A stretch of 64,000 nt of DNA. It comes from Thalassospira sp. (GTDB lineage Bacteria > Pseudomonadota > Alphaproteobacteria > Rhodospirillales > Thalassospiraceae). Positions within the stretch are counted from its first letter, which is position 1; each line of letters opens with the position of its first letter. Of this stretch, positions 27,490-36,532 are shown piece after piece. Both the position numbers and the translations under genes were made by a program. Below the pieces are notes generated by a model. The model was given only the letters and a program-made list of their open reading frames with translations, had not been told where the DNA came from and searched no databases. The stretch spans positions 117,863 through 181,862 of the forward strand of contig NZ_JAUYHK010000018.1 in assembly GCF_030690045.1 (NCBI RefSeq). Reading direction: 5' to 3'.

Positions 27490-27666
27490 TCATTTTTTTT
27501 CGGACGGTTTTTTATCGGGGTGATCCAGATCATCATCGAACAGGATACGATTAGCCGCCCCTTCCATATCGTCAAATTGCCCGGATTTCAAGGACCACAA
27601 AAAGGCCGCCAGACCCAAAAGGCCCAGAAACAGGGCGACGGGGATCAACAGCAACAGATTGCTCAT
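27490..27666 (-). CDS. ccoS: Cytochrome cbb3 oxidase assembly protein CcoS
   Basis: 58 residues, absent from the ORF track because of its size. The translation begins MSNLLLLIPVALFLGLLGLA, a single N-terminal membrane helix, followed by DDMEGAANRILFDDD, the hallmark of CcoS/FixS. CcoS is needed to insert cofactors into the cbb3 oxidase. Its ATG overlaps the ccoI stop by four bases (ATGA), giving translational coupling, and the Lys-rich C-terminus ends 93 bases before fnr. Confidence 0.95.
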   Translation of the reverse strand: MSNLLLLIPVALFLGLLGLAAFLWSLKSGQFDDMEGAANRILFDDDLDHPDKKPSEKK

Positions 27667-30023
27667 GACGGTTTTTTCCAGTTCAGGCGCAGGGCATTGG
27701 CAATCACCACCAGCGACGATGTTGACATGGCGATGGCGGCAATCAGCGGTGTGACCATACCACCGACAGCCAGCGGGATGGTGATTATATTGTAAGCAAA
27801 GGACAATCCGAAATTCTGCCGCACCAGCCGGTCGGCAAAGCGTGCGGTGTCAAACGCCTCGACCACCGCGCCCAGCCGGTCGCCCTGAAAGACGATATCG
27901 GCGGTGATCTGGCTGATCTCGGCGGCGGTGGCAGGGGAAACGGAGACATGGGCGGCGGCAAGGGCGGGGGCATCATTAATGCCATCCCCGACCATCAAAT
28001 CCTTTTTGCCCATATCGGCGCGCCGGGTGATTTCATCGGCCTTTTGCGCCGGGGAAAATCCGGCGTGCCAGTCGGCAATGCCGACTGTTGCGGCCAGATC
28101 GGCGACGGTTTCCGGGCGGTCGCCGGAAATCAGGGTGACCGTCAAATCGCGGGATTTCAGGCGGGCAACGGTTTGTGTGGCATCCGGGCGTGGCTGATCG
28201 CGAAAGCCAAACCGCACCGCCTTGCCATCGGGTGGCAACAACCATAATTCCGGCCCGGTCTGGTTTGCATCGGCTGTTTTTGCAATGTCGCAAAAGGCAC
28301 GATTGCCCAGCTTTGTTTCCCCCTCGATCCCGGTTTTGCGCAGGCCCAATCCGGGATGTTCGGTGACACCTGCCGCCGGAACAACATCGGGTGCGGCCAG
28401 ACACAGGGCACGCGACAGCGGGTGGGTGCTGTTCGCCGCAAGACTGGCGGCCAGTCGCAGGGATCTGGAATCGGGATGATCAACCAGTTCGGGGCGTCCA
28501 ATGGTCAGGGTGCCGGTTTTGTCAAACACCACGCCGTCAATTTGCGTCAACCGTTCCAGCGCGGTCGCCGATTTGACCAGAATGCCCGATTTCAACAGGC
28601 GGCCGGTCGCCACCACCTGCACCACCGGTACGGCAAGGGCCAATGCACAGGGGCAGGTGATGATCAGAACGGCAATCGCATTCATCAGGGCATCCTGCCA
28701 GCCGATCCCGCCCCACAGCCACCAGCCCAGAAACGTGATGGCCGACAGAAAATGCACAACCGGCGCATAGGATTTTGCCACCCGGTCGGCAATCGCAACA
28801 TAACGTGCCCGGCCCTGTTCGGCATTTTCCATCAGGCGGACAATTTCCGATAACAGCGTTGCCTCGCCGGTGGCTGTCACCCGAATGCGAATCGGGGCCG
28901 ACAAATTGACCGTTCCGGCAAAAACCCGGGTGCCGCGGGTGGCAACTGCCGGGATGCTTTCGCCGGTGATGATGCTGGTATCGATGTCCGATTGACCATC
29001 AATGATGTCGCCATCAATGCCGATGCGTTCGCCCGCTGCGACCAGAACCACCATGCCCGGTTGTGCCTTTTGCGGGGCCAGCAGGCTTCTGGTGCCGTCT
29101 TGGGCCAGAACCGTGATCGACCGGGCATTGAGCGACAGCAGATGTTCGGCGGCGGATCGGGCCTGCCCGCGGGCGCGACTGTCCAGATACCGCCCGATCA
29201 ACAGGAAAAACAGCAAGGTCAGGGCGGAATCAAAATAGGCGTGCGGCGCACTGCGCATGGTTTCGGCCAGACTCATGGCAAGGGCCAGAATAACCCCCAG
29301 CGTGATCGGCACATCCATATTGACCCGGCGATTGCGGATTGCACCAATCGCCGACCGTAAAAAAGGCCGCCCGGCATAGGCCGCCGCAGGCAGGGCGATC
29401 AGGGCGGAAATCCAGTGAAACAGATCGCGGGTCGCCCCGCCCATGCCCTGAAAATACCCGGCCCACACCGATACCGACAGCAACATGACATTACCGGCGG
29501 CAAAACCGGCAACCGCCAGACAGCGCAGCAATTCACGATTGCGCTGATCGGATGCCTGTTCAAGGGCGGCCGGGTCAAACGGCACCAGCCGGTATCCCAT
29601 CTGCAAAACCGGATGAATGAGGGTGTCGATATCCGATGCCGCCCCGCGCCATGCCAGATGCAGGCGGCGGGTTGTCATATTGACCCGTGCCTTTTCCACG
29701 CCCGGCTGACGCGCCAGCAAGGCCTCGATCAACCAGACACAGGCCGCACAATGAATGCCATCAACCATCATGTCGATCTGGCAGATACCACTGTCATCAA
29801 CACGCACCAGATCACTGAAATCAAAGGCGGTGGTGGCGTCGTCGTCGGGTTTTAACGGGCGGATTTTCGGGTCAATACTGCGCCGGTTATAATAGGAATC
29901 CAGCCCCATATCGCCCAGCAATTCATACGCGCCCGCACATCCCTGACAACAGAAATCAGGTTTGGCCGGTGACCGGGCGCTGACCGGATCGCCGCAATGA
30001 CGGCAGGCGGTGATCGCGTTCAT
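27663..30023 (-). CDS. ccoI: Copper-transporting P1B-type ATPase for cbb3 oxidase (CcoI/FixI/CtpA)
   Basis: 786 residues. The N-terminus has a Cys-rich segment (CRHCGD; FCCQGCAGAYELL) and an HMA domain with GIHCAACVWLIE (~90). Membrane helices follow, with the CPC motif in TCPCALALAVP near 460, DKTGTLTIG (phosphorylated Asp) near 505 and GDGINDAPAL near 690. These define the CtpA/FixI group that exports copper for CuB of the oxidase. It overlaps both ccoH (ATGA) and ccoS (ATGA), so the ccoH-I-S trio is translationally coupled. It is an inner-membrane protein. Confidence 0.95.
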   Translation of the reverse strand: MNAITACRHCGDPVSARSPAKPDFCCQGCAGAYELLGDMGLDSYYNRRSIDPKIRPLKPDDDATTAFDFSDLVRVDDSGICQIDMMVDGIHCAACVWLIEALLARQPGVEKARVNMTTRRLHLAWRGAASDIDTLIHPVLQMGYRLVPFDPAALEQASDQRNRELLRCLAVAGFAAGNVMLLSVSVWAGYFQGMGGATRDLFHWISALIALPAAAYAGRPFLRSAIGAIRNRRVNMDVPITLGVILALAMSLAETMRSAPHAYFDSALTLLFFLLIGRYLDSRARGQARSAAEHLLSLNARSITVLAQDGTRSLLAPQKAQPGMVVLVAAGERIGIDGDIIDGQSDIDTSIITGESIPAVATRGTRVFAGTVNLSAPIRIRVTATGEATLLSEIVRLMENAEQGRARYVAIADRVAKSYAPVVHFLSAITFLGWWLWGGIGWQDALMNAIAVLIITCPCALALAVPVVQVVATGRLLKSGILVKSATALERLTQIDGVVFDKTGTLTIGRPELVDHPDSRSLRLAASLAANSTHPLSRALCLAAPDVVPAAGVTEHPGLGLRKTGIEGETKLGNRAFCDIAKTADANQTGPELWLLPPDGKAVRFGFRDQPRPDATQTVARLKSRDLTVTLISGDRPETVADLAATVGIADWHAGFSPAQKADEITRRADMGKKDLMVGDGINDAPALAAAHVSVSPATAAEISQITADIVFQGDRLGAVVEAFDTARFADRLVRQNFGLSFAYNIITIPLAVGGMVTPLIAAIAMSTSSLVVIANALRLNWKKPS

Positions 30024-30526
30024 TCGGTGATCAGAATATCTTCGACTGTCTGGTAATCATCGCCCATGGCATGGGCGATCAGGCGCATTTGCCAGCGACC
30101 ATACACGGCAAAATGCGCACTGGTGCGATATTCACCCGGCGCAATTTCCACCAACGGCACCGTCTGATCCAGATTGTCGCGGTCCTGACGGGTCAGAACC
30201 GCCTGCATTTTGGCCCCGGTGATCGGGTTGCTGTCGCGGTCGCGAAACAGGACGGTGATGGTGGCATTGTTATTGAGGATGCCGGAAACCGTGGTCTTGC
30301 TGCGCCAGCCCAGTTCGGCCTGCCGCTGGGCGCCGGACATGGCGGCATTGTAATTATTGCCTTCTTCAAACGCCTTTTTGGTCACAAGACCATTCCAGCT
30401 GGTCATCGAAAACGTGATCAGCGAAATATTGGCAACCAGCATGACGGCAAAGCCGCCGACAAAATACCACGGAATCAGACGATCCGATTTGCGCTTGTCA
30501 GACAGGTTCGGGGCGGCGGGGCTCAT
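30020..30526 (-). CDS. ccoH: Cytochrome cbb3 oxidase maturation protein CcoH/FixH
   Basis: 168 residues from the ATG at 30526, with GGAGAACCCAAT as ribosome site; the ORF track start at 30604 is too far upstream. One N-terminal membrane helix (~22-45, PWYFVGGFAVMLVANISLI) is followed by a periplasmic domain with WNGLVTKKAFEEGNNYN and GEYRTSAHFAVYGRWQMRL, the FixH pattern. FixH/CcoH is a subunit-like assembly factor of cbb3 oxidase. The stop overlaps the ccoI start (ATGA). The gap to ccoG is 31 bases. Confidence 0.93.
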   Translation of the reverse strand: MSPAAPNLSDKRKSDRLIPWYFVGGFAVMLVANISLITFSMTSWNGLVTKKAFEEGNNYNAAMSGAQRQAELGWRSKTTVSGILNNNATITVLFRDRDSNPITGAKMQAVLTRQDRDNLDQTVPLVEIAPGEYRTSAHFAVYGRWQMRLIAHAMGDDYQTVEDILITE

Positions 30527-30557
30527 ATTGGGTTCTCCGGATGACGTTTCAGGACCG

Positions 30558-32069
30558 TTACTTTTTAGGTCCGGCAAAAACAGTATCATAGGTCTTGGTG
30601 GCACCGGTTACCTTGTCTGTCACGGTGAAATCCATCGGTGTTGCTTCATCTTGCAACACAGCCGGATCGGCGGCGACAAAAACCCGGAAACTGCCCACAC
30701 GGTCAGGCGCGACATCCAGTTCAAAGTCGCCATTCTGGTTCGGGGTCAGGCCAATCACCTGAAAATCCCGGACATCAACGCCGGTGGCCGTCAGGATAAA
30801 GGTTTTTTCGGCCTGTTCCTTGTTCAATATCTTAAGGGTATAGCCATTGCGGACATCGCCATTGGACAGCGGGACAAACAACGGATTGCGATCACGCAGC
30901 ACATTGACTTCAAGGGTTTCGCGGTTAAACAGGCCAAAGGCCATGACAGCCGACACCAGCACGACAAGGAAACTATAGAAAATCGTGCGCGGGCGGATGA
31001 TGCGTGTTCTGGTGGCCTGGCCATGTTCACGCAGGCGGGTGTTTTGAATCGAATCAAACCGTACCAGATCACGGGGGAACCCGACCTTGTCCATCATTTC
31101 GTTACAGGCATCGATGCACAGACCACAGCCAATACATTCCAGTTGCAAACCATCGCGGATATCAACACCGGTCGGGCAGACATTGAAACAGGCATAACAA
31201 TCAATGCAATGTCCGGTTTCCGGGACTTCACCGCGGGCCAGATTTTTACGCTTGATCGGGCCGCGTGTTTCCCCGCGCCAGCCTTCATAGGTCACGATCA
31301 TCGATTCTTCATCAAGCATCGCCGACTGAAACCGCGGCCACGGGCACATATAGGTACAGACCTGTTCACGCGCCCACCCGGCCAGCAAATAGGTTGAACC
31401 GGTCAGAAAGGCGATGGTCGAATAAACCCCGACCGAGGCATTGCCGGTAAAAACATCCCTGACCACCGTGGCGGCATCGTGGAAATACAATACAAACGCC
31501 CCGCCGGTCGCCGCCGAAATCACCAGCCACGCCAGATGGGTGGTGCCCAGTTTCCAGATTTTTTCAAAACCCCATGGCGATTTGTCGAGTTTCATGCGGG
31601 CATTGCGGTCGCCCTGGATATACCGTTCGACCAGCATGAACAGGTCGGTCCACACCGTTTGCGGGCAACCATAACCACACCAGATGCGCCCAAACAGCGA
31701 CGTCGCCAGAAACAGCCCGACCGCCGCCAAAATCAACAGGCCGGTAATGTAATAAACTTCCTGCGGCCAGATTTCGATAAAGAAGAAATAGGCACGCCCC
31801 AGATCCATATCGATCAAAACGGCCTGATCGGGCGCACTTGGCCCGCGATCCCAGCGCAACCACGGCACAACCCAGTAAATCAGCAGCAAAACAATCAGCG
31901 CAACCCATTTCAGGTTCCGGAATTTGCCCGAAACCCGTTTCGGATAAACCTTTTTACGAGTCTCGAATAACGGATGGTCGCGGTCGTCTTCGGCCAGTTC
32001 GGCGGCGGGCTGAAGATTGCTGATTGCCGGATTTGCAGGATCAGAATGTTGTGTGCGGGGAATGGCCAT
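30558..32069 (-). CDS. ccoG: Cytochrome c oxidase accessory protein CcoG/FixG (iron-sulfur)
   Basis: 503 residues from the ATG at 32069; the ORF track adds 35 unsupported residues. An N-terminal soluble segment is followed by several membrane helices (~70-250). Two ferredoxin-like 4Fe-4S motifs, CIDCYACFNVCPTG and CIGCGLCIDACNEMM, lie around residues 280-320, and GYGCPQTVWTDLFM near 150 is typical of FixG. The C-terminal ~140 residues form an Ig-like periplasmic domain. CcoG reduces Cu(II) for the oxidase copper pathway. It begins the ccoG-H-I-S assembly operon, separated from ccoP by a 242-base gap with a terminator and an FNR-like box. Confidence 0.94.
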   Translation of the reverse strand: MAIPRTQHSDPANPAISNLQPAAELAEDDRDHPLFETRKKVYPKRVSGKFRNLKWVALIVLLLIYWVVPWLRWDRGPSAPDQAVLIDMDLGRAYFFFIEIWPQEVYYITGLLILAAVGLFLATSLFGRIWCGYGCPQTVWTDLFMLVERYIQGDRNARMKLDKSPWGFEKIWKLGTTHLAWLVISAATGGAFVLYFHDAATVVRDVFTGNASVGVYSTIAFLTGSTYLLAGWAREQVCTYMCPWPRFQSAMLDEESMIVTYEGWRGETRGPIKRKNLARGEVPETGHCIDCYACFNVCPTGVDIRDGLQLECIGCGLCIDACNEMMDKVGFPRDLVRFDSIQNTRLREHGQATRTRIIRPRTIFYSFLVVLVSAVMAFGLFNRETLEVNVLRDRNPLFVPLSNGDVRNGYTLKILNKEQAEKTFILTATGVDVRDFQVIGLTPNQNGDFELDVAPDRVGSFRVFVAADPAVLQDEATPMDFTVTDKVTGATKTYDTVFAGPKK

Positions 32070-32225
32070 GATCGTAACCTGACTGTCTGTCGTGCCATGC
32101 AGTCCGTCTGTTCTCTCGCAACGGGCTCCCGCCTGCTGCCATCCGGTTCTGCGTGTTTTCCGAAAGAGCGGCACGTCTGCCCGCCCGGAAATTGGGATGG
32201 TTCAAATCTCGGATGCAAAGTAAAA

Positions 32226-32300
32226 GAAACCCGCCGGGCTGTTCCATGACACATATCAATATCAGACAGATGTCATGGAAAATACAGCGCGGCGGGTTTC
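32226..32300 (-). terminator. Long nested terminator hairpin after ccoP
   Basis: Outer stem GAAACCCGCC / GGCGGGTTTC (10 bp, perfect) encloses an inner stem TTCCATGACA / TGTCATGGAA (10 bp, perfect). On the minus strand TTTTACTTTG follows the outer stem. It begins just 12 bases after the ccoP stop and probably limits read-through from ccoNOQP into ccoG. The inner stem also holds an FNR-like site. Confidence 0.75.
32246..32259 (-). promoter_or_regulatory. FNR-like box upstream of ccoG
   Basis: TTGATATGTGTCAT on the minus strand matches 7 of 8 defined bases of the TTGA-N6-TCAA FNR/FixK pattern. It lies about 180 bases upstream of the ccoG start and overlaps the inner stem of the terminator hairpin, so it may drive ccoGHIS separately. 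It is weaker than the ccoN box. Confidence 0.45.
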
Positions 32301-32311
32301 AAAGGTTTGTG

Positions 32312-33184
32312 TTACTGACCGCCACCCAGCGAATGGACATAAACCGCCAGCATTTTGATGGTTTCTTCGTCCAGACGGCCTTCCCATGCGGGCATGACGC
32401 CCCCGCGGGAATTGGTCACAGTTTCCGTAATCGTTGCGACATCACCACCATACAGCCAGATGCCGTCGGTCAGGTTGGGCCCGCCCAGTTCCTGAATACC
32501 CTTGCCATCTTCGCCGTGGCACGATGCGCAGTTAAATTCAAAAACCTCGGCACCCCGCCTTGCTGCGGTCGCATCGGTTTCCCGACCGCTAAAGGCCAGA
32601 ACATATTGCACAACGTCGCCAATTTCGTCGCGTGACAGCAATTCGTCACGGCCAAAAGCCGGCATTTCGTTAAAGCGGGTATCGGGGTTTTCAGTCCAGC
32701 GAACCCCGGCATGCAGGGTCTGGGAGATATCGTCCAGAGTCCCGCCCCAAAGCCAGTCATCGTCCAGCAAGGACGGATAACCGGGATTGCCAACGCCGCC
32801 GGTGCCATGACAAGGCGCGCAATTATCGGCGAAAACCGCTTTGCCCCCGGCCATCGAGAAATTCAGCAATTCGGCATCATTGGCGACTTCATGAAGATCA
32901 AGGGCAGCCAGACGTTCCATATAGGGGGCGCGTTCGGCGGCGACATTGTTCAGGGTTTCGTGCAACTGGGTCCGGTTGGTGGTGCCAAACGTGCCCTTCA
33001 GGTAATCCGTGGCGCTGGGCCAGGATGGATAAACCACCCAATAGCCCACCGACCAGACAATACAGGCCCAGAACACATAGACCCACCAAGACGGCAGCGG
33101 CGTGTTCAGTTCCCGGATGCCATCCCATTCATGACCGGTGGTATCCGTGCCCGTTACGGCGTCTTTTTCGACATGTGTCGACAT
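32312..33184 (-). CDS. ccoP: Cytochrome cbb3 oxidase subunit III, diheme cytochrome c (CcoP)
   Basis: 290 residues from the ATG at 33184; the ORF track adds 36 residues that overlap ccoQ. One N-terminal membrane helix (WWVYVFWACIVWSVGYWVVY) follows ELNTPLPSWW, which is typical of CcoP/FixP. Two heme-binding CXXCH motifs, CAPCHG (~135) and CASCHG (~220), lie in two periplasmic cytochrome c domains, with distal ligand regions RFNEMPAF and GGVMPAWEG. It passes electrons from soluble cytochrome c to CcoO and CcoN. GGGAG lies about ten bases upstream. Confidence 0.96.
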   Translation of the reverse strand: MSTHVEKDAVTGTDTTGHEWDGIRELNTPLPSWWVYVFWACIVWSVGYWVVYPSWPSATDYLKGTFGTTNRTQLHETLNNVAAERAPYMERLAALDLHEVANDAELLNFSMAGGKAVFADNCAPCHGTGGVGNPGYPSLLDDDWLWGGTLDDISQTLHAGVRWTENPDTRFNEMPAFGRDELLSRDEIGDVVQYVLAFSGRETDATAARRGAEVFEFNCASCHGEDGKGIQELGGPNLTDGIWLYGGDVATITETVTNSRGGVMPAWEGRLDEETIKMLAVYVHSLGGGQ

Positions 33185-33197
33185 AACTCTGTTCTCC

Positions 33198-33359
33198 CTA
33201 GTCCTGGTCCTTGAAGGGAATCCGGGCGTGATCATCCATTTCCTGTTTGCGCTTCTTGCTGGGCCACAAGGCCCAGGCAAGAATGCCAACAAAGAAAATC
33301 ATCAGCCACAGACCCCACAAGGGCCGGAGAAAATCAGCGAGTGCGCTAAAAAATTCCAT
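33198..33359 (-). CDS. ccoQ: Cytochrome cbb3 oxidase subunit IV (CcoQ)
   Basis: 53 residues, missed by the ORF track because of its size. The translation MEFFSALADFLRPLWGLWLM continues through one membrane helix and ends in a basic-then-acidic tail (WPSKKRKQEMDDHARIPFKD), the standard CcoQ pattern. It stabilises the oxidase complex. It starts 15 bases after ccoO and ends 13 bases before ccoP, in the canonical N-O-Q-P order. Confidence 0.94.
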   Translation of the reverse strand: MEFFSALADFLRPLWGLWLMIFFVGILAWALWPSKKRKQEMDDHARIPFKDQD

Positions 33360-33374
33360 GATGTTCCCCTTGCC

Positions 33375-34103
33375 CTAACGCAGGTTCAGTTGCGGGTTGT
33401 AGGTGGTGAAATCCACCATACGTCCCAGAACCTGAAGATAGGCAACAAGAGCATCCATCTCGGTCAGGCGGTCCGGATTGCCGTCAAAGTCCCCGGTGGC
33501 GGCATTCGGATAACGGGCGAGGAAATCATCGTAATCCTCGTTCGCGGTGGCCTGAAGATGGAGGTCGGCAACCGCCAGTTCGATCTGTTCGTCGCTGTAC
33601 GGAACGCCAACAACGCGCAGGGTCGAAAGGTGGGCCGCCGCATCATCAAATTTCAAATCGCGATTGGCCAGAAACGGATAGCCGGGCATGATCGATTCCG
33701 GCACGACAGAACGCGGGTCAATCAGATGGGCAACATGCCAGTCATTGGAATATTTGCCCCCGACCCGTGCAAGGTCAGGACCGGTACGTTTCGATCCCCA
33801 CTGAAACGGATGGTCATACATCGATTCCGCAGCCAGGCTGTAATGACCATACCGTTCAACTTCGTCGCGGAACGGACGAATTTGTTGGGAATGGCAGTTA
33901 TAGCAGCCTTCGCGCAGATAGATGTTACGGCCAGCCTGTTCGAGCGGTGAATAGGGACGGACCCCGTTCACCTTCTCGATGGTCTGTTCCATGGTGAACA
34001 ACGGCACGATTTCAACGATACCGCCGACAATCACGGTCAGGAAAATCCCCAGAACGAGAAGAAATACGTTCTTTTCAACAAGGGCGTGTTTTTTAAGAAG
34101 CAT
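33375..34103 (-). CDS. ccoO: Cytochrome cbb3 oxidase subunit II, monoheme cytochrome c (CcoO)
   Basis: 242 residues from the ATG at 34103, with a strong AAGGAGG ribosome site; the ORF track start overlaps ccoN. An N-terminal membrane helix ([20 protein letters not shown]) is followed by the heme motif in [14 protein letters not shown] near residue 70. The axial Met is in IMPGYPFL, and the C-terminus [11 protein letters not shown] is typical of CcoO. It relays electrons from CcoP to the CcoN catalytic subunit. It starts 13 bases after ccoN. Confidence 0.96.
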   Translation of the reverse strand: MLLKKHALVEKNVFLLVLGIFLTVIVGGIVEIVPLFTMEQTIEKVNGVRPYSPLEQAGRNIYLREGCYNCHSQQIRPFRDEVERYGHYSLAAESMYDHPFQWGSKRTGPDLARVGGKYSNDWHVAHLIDPRSVVPESIMPGYPFLANRDLKFDDAAAHLSTLRVVGVPYSDEQIELAVADLHLQATANEDYDDFLARYPNAATGDFDGNPDRLTEMDALVAYLQVLGRMVDFTTYNPQLNLR

Positions 34104-34116
34104 TTTCGTTCCCTCC

Positions 34117-35592
34117 TTACCGTGCTGCCGCAGCGGCGATAGCATCGGCCTCGCCAATCGGTTCTGAACGGCGGACATCACCCCGGATCGTCTTGTAGAC
34201 GTTCCAGACCATGATCAGGGCGCCGAGCAGGAACAGGAACCCGCCAAATGCCCGGATGATGTAGTAGGGATGCATCGCCTCGACAGTTTCGATGAACGAA
34301 TATTGCAGGAAACCAAGGTCGTCATAGGCGCGCCACATCAGACCCTGCATGATCCCCGACACCCACATCGAGGTGATGTAAAGAACGATGCCAATCGTGC
34401 CGAGCCAGAAGTGATAGGCCACCAGCCGCATCGAATACAGCCGTTCACGATTCCACAGAACCGGGATCAGGAAGTAGATCGCCCCAAAGGAAATGAATGC
34501 GACCCAGCCGAGTGCGCCGGAATGAACGTGACCAACGGTCCAGTCGGTATAGTGCGACAGGCCATTGACCGCCTTGATCGACATGACCGGGCCTTCAAAG
34601 GTTGACATGCCATAGAAACCAATGGCGGCAACCATGAAACGCAGAACCGGATCGGTACGCAGTTTGTCCCATGCGCCCGAAAGCGTCATCAGGCCGTTGA
34701 TCATCCCGCCCCAGGATGGCATCCACAACATGATCGAAAAGGTCATGCCAAGGGTTTGCGCCCAATCGGGAAGGGCCGTGTAGTGCAGATGGTGCGGACC
34801 GGCCCAGATATAAAGGAAAATCAGCGCCCAGAAATGGATGATCGACAGGCGATAGGAATAGACCGGGCGGTTGGCACGTTTCGGCACGAAATAATACATC
34901 ATGCCAAGGAAACCGGCCGTCAGGAAAAAGCCCACGGCATTATGGCCATACCACCATTGCGTCAGCGCATCCTGCACGCCCGAAAACATGCTGTAGGATT
35001 TTGCGCCAAAGAACGATACCGGCACCGCAAGGTTGTTACCCAGATGCAGCATGGCAATCGTGACGATAAAGGCCAGATAAAACCAGTTGGCGACGTAAAT
35101 GTGGGGTTCCTGCCGTTTCAGCAGGGTGCCGACAAAAATCGCCAGATAGCAAACCCAGACCAGCGTCAGCCACAAATCGACGAACCATTCCGGTTCGGCA
35201 TATTCGCGACCCTGGGTCACGCCGGTGACATAGCCGATGGCGGCCATGACGATGAACAGCTGATATCCCCAGAAGACAAAGGCCGGCAAGGCCTTGCCGC
35301 CAAACAGGGACGCACGACAGGTGCGCTGTACGACGTAAAATGATGTTGCCAACAGGGCGTTACCGCCGAAGGCAAAAACAACAGCCGAGGTATGAAGCGG
35401 CCGCAAACGGCCGAAATTCAGATACTCGATGTCAAAATTCAGTACCGGAAACGCCAACTGCCAGGCGATGACATCGCCCACCAGAAAACCGACGACGCCC
35501 CAAAAGACGGTCGCGATTGCGCCCCAACGTACGACGTCCATGTTGTAATCAACGCTGGACGAAGCGGACTGTGCCATGCTCCCCTGGCTCAT
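34117..35592 (-). CDS. ccoN: Cytochrome cbb3 oxidase subunit I, catalytic (CcoN)
   Basis: 491 residues from the ATG at 35592, supported by GGGAG seven bases before it; the ORF track adds 56 residues with no support. About twelve membrane helices are present. The heme and CuB histidines lie in [47 protein letters not shown] and [12 protein letters not shown], the heme-copper oxidase C-family pattern. It reduces O2 to water with high affinity under microaerobic conditions. It is the first gene of ccoNOQP, with an FNR-type promoter about 220 bases upstream. Confidence 0.97.
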   Translation of the reverse strand: MSQGSMAQSASSSVDYNMDVVRWGAIATVFWGVVGFLVGDVIAWQLAFPVLNFDIEYLNFGRLRPLHTSAVVFAFGGNALLATSFYVVQRTCRASLFGGKALPAFVFWGYQLFIVMAAIGYVTGVTQGREYAEPEWFVDLWLTLVWVCYLAIFVGTLLKRQEPHIYVANWFYLAFIVTIAMLHLGNNLAVPVSFFGAKSYSMFSGVQDALTQWWYGHNAVGFFLTAGFLGMMYYFVPKRANRPVYSYRLSIIHFWALIFLYIWAGPHHLHYTALPDWAQTLGMTFSIMLWMPSWGGMINGLMTLSGAWDKLRTDPVLRFMVAAIGFYGMSTFEGPVMSIKAVNGLSHYTDWTVGHVHSGALGWVAFISFGAIYFLIPVLWNRERLYSMRLVAYHFWLGTIGIVLYITSMWVSGIMQGLMWRAYDDLGFLQYSFIETVEAMHPYYIIRAFGGFLFLLGALIMVWNVYKTIRGDVRRSEPIGEADAIAAAAAR

Positions 35593-35786
35593 TCTAGACT
35601 CCCGTTCAAGATGGTCGGGTGGATTGCCAAAAGCGGGCTGGCAATCCGGTCTGCCCTGGCGACATCCTGCATGGCATTCGCCATCCCCCGTGTCGCCTGC
35701 AACAAAAGCCCCGCCTGTCCCGGTTTCTTCCGGGGTTAACCGGACAAAAAACAGGTACAACAGGCAGGGATATCAAATCTGGCCTT

Positions 35787-35828
35787 ATTATGCGGACAGT
35801 CCCCGTTACATCCATTGATCCACATCAA
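35787..35828 (-). promoter_or_regulatory. Class II FNR-dependent promoter of ccoNOQP
   Basis: TTGATCCACATCAA at 35815-35828 is a perfect FNR box (TTGAT-N4-ATCAA). On the minus strand a CATAAT -10 hexamer lies at 35792-35787, which puts the box near -41.5 from a start site around 35780, the geometry of FNR-activated class II promoters. The 5' UTR would be about 190 bases. The FNR protein is encoded in the same locus. Confidence 0.88.
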
Positions 35829-35920
35829 TATCAGTACGAATTCCGCATAACCCTGCGTCCCCCGCCTGTCAGACGGCCTTGTCACCTGTATCTTATGCGC
35901 TTTTATTGTCTTGGTTGTTG

Positions 35921-35934
35921 TTGATGCAAGTCAA
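35921..35934 (+). promoter_or_regulatory. Second FNR box, upstream of the GNAT gene
   Basis: TTGATGCAAGTCAA matches TTGA-N6-TCAA perfectly and TTGAT-N4-ATCAA at 9 of 10 positions. It is 57 bases before the GNAT ATG, and if centred at -41.5 transcription would start near 35969. The rest of the 398-base ccoN-GNAT interval holds no gene; no clear -10 for the GNAT unit was seen. Confidence 0.65.
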
Positions 35935-35990
35935 CGCCGACATGTTTTCTTTACGGCATCCTGATCGCCATAACTCAGGATACCAACATT

Positions 35991-36482
35991 ATGCCAGATA
36001 CATATTCAGCACGCCCCCTGACCGACAAAACAGCCGAGATGACCTATCCGCTGGTGCAGATGATGCAATCTGGACTGACGCAGGAAGACTGGCGGAAATT
36101 CGTCGATAGCTATAGCGATGTCGAAATTGAAAAGACCAATGCGCGGCAACGCCTTCGGGATCCGTGGTTGCGTCGGCAGGGAATCATCGTCGTCTGCAAC
36201 GAACGCGGTTATGTGCACGGACTGTTTTCCTATGAAATCCGGCGCGACATTGGCGGCGGGCCGGTCTTGCATGTCGATAATGTGATTGCGGTGGAAATTG
36301 TTGCACGCGGCTATGCGCTCAGTGCGATGCGTCGGGCGATGACGCGGCTGGTGGAATTGCATGATTGCAAGGCGGTGCATGTCGCACTGTCCGACACGGA
36401 CAGCAAATTGAAATCCTATTTCACCGATGCCGGATTTGTGGCGCAAAAAACCCGGTATTGTGCGTCGGTATCGCGGCCCTGA
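35991..36482 (+). CDS. GNAT-like N-acyltransferase, divergent from ccoN
   Basis: 163 residues, no close family recognised. The fold pattern is GNAT-like: a beta strand IIVVCNERGYVHGLFSYEIR (~67-88), then DNVIAVEIVARGYALSAMRRAM, where VARGYALSAM could be the acetyl-CoA pyrophosphate loop. A later HVALSDTDSKLKSYFTDAGF with the GF end matches motif B. The substrate is unknown. Its promoter region carries an FNR box, and it is followed by dapF after 50 bases in the same direction, so dapF may be co-transcribed. It could acetylate a protein or metabolite when oxygen is low; this is inference. Confidence 0.7.
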   Translation: MPDTYSARPLTDKTAEMTYPLVQMMQSGLTQEDWRKFVDSYSDVEIEKTNARQRLRDPWLRRQGIIVVCNERGYVHGLFSYEIRRDIGGGPVLHVDNVIAVEIVARGYALSAMRRAMTRLVELHDCKAVHVALSDTDSKLKSYFTDAGFVAQKTRYCASVSRP

Positions 36483-36532
36483 GACTGTCAATGGCGCTGG
36501 ACGCCGTGTGTTTTGGCCATTATAAGCAAGGC

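Noticed and set aside
27520-27533. FNR-like site GTGATCCAGATCAT near the fnr gene
   Set aside because: It lies inside the ccoS coding region (codons of DDLDH), and both outer bases differ from the FNR consensus.
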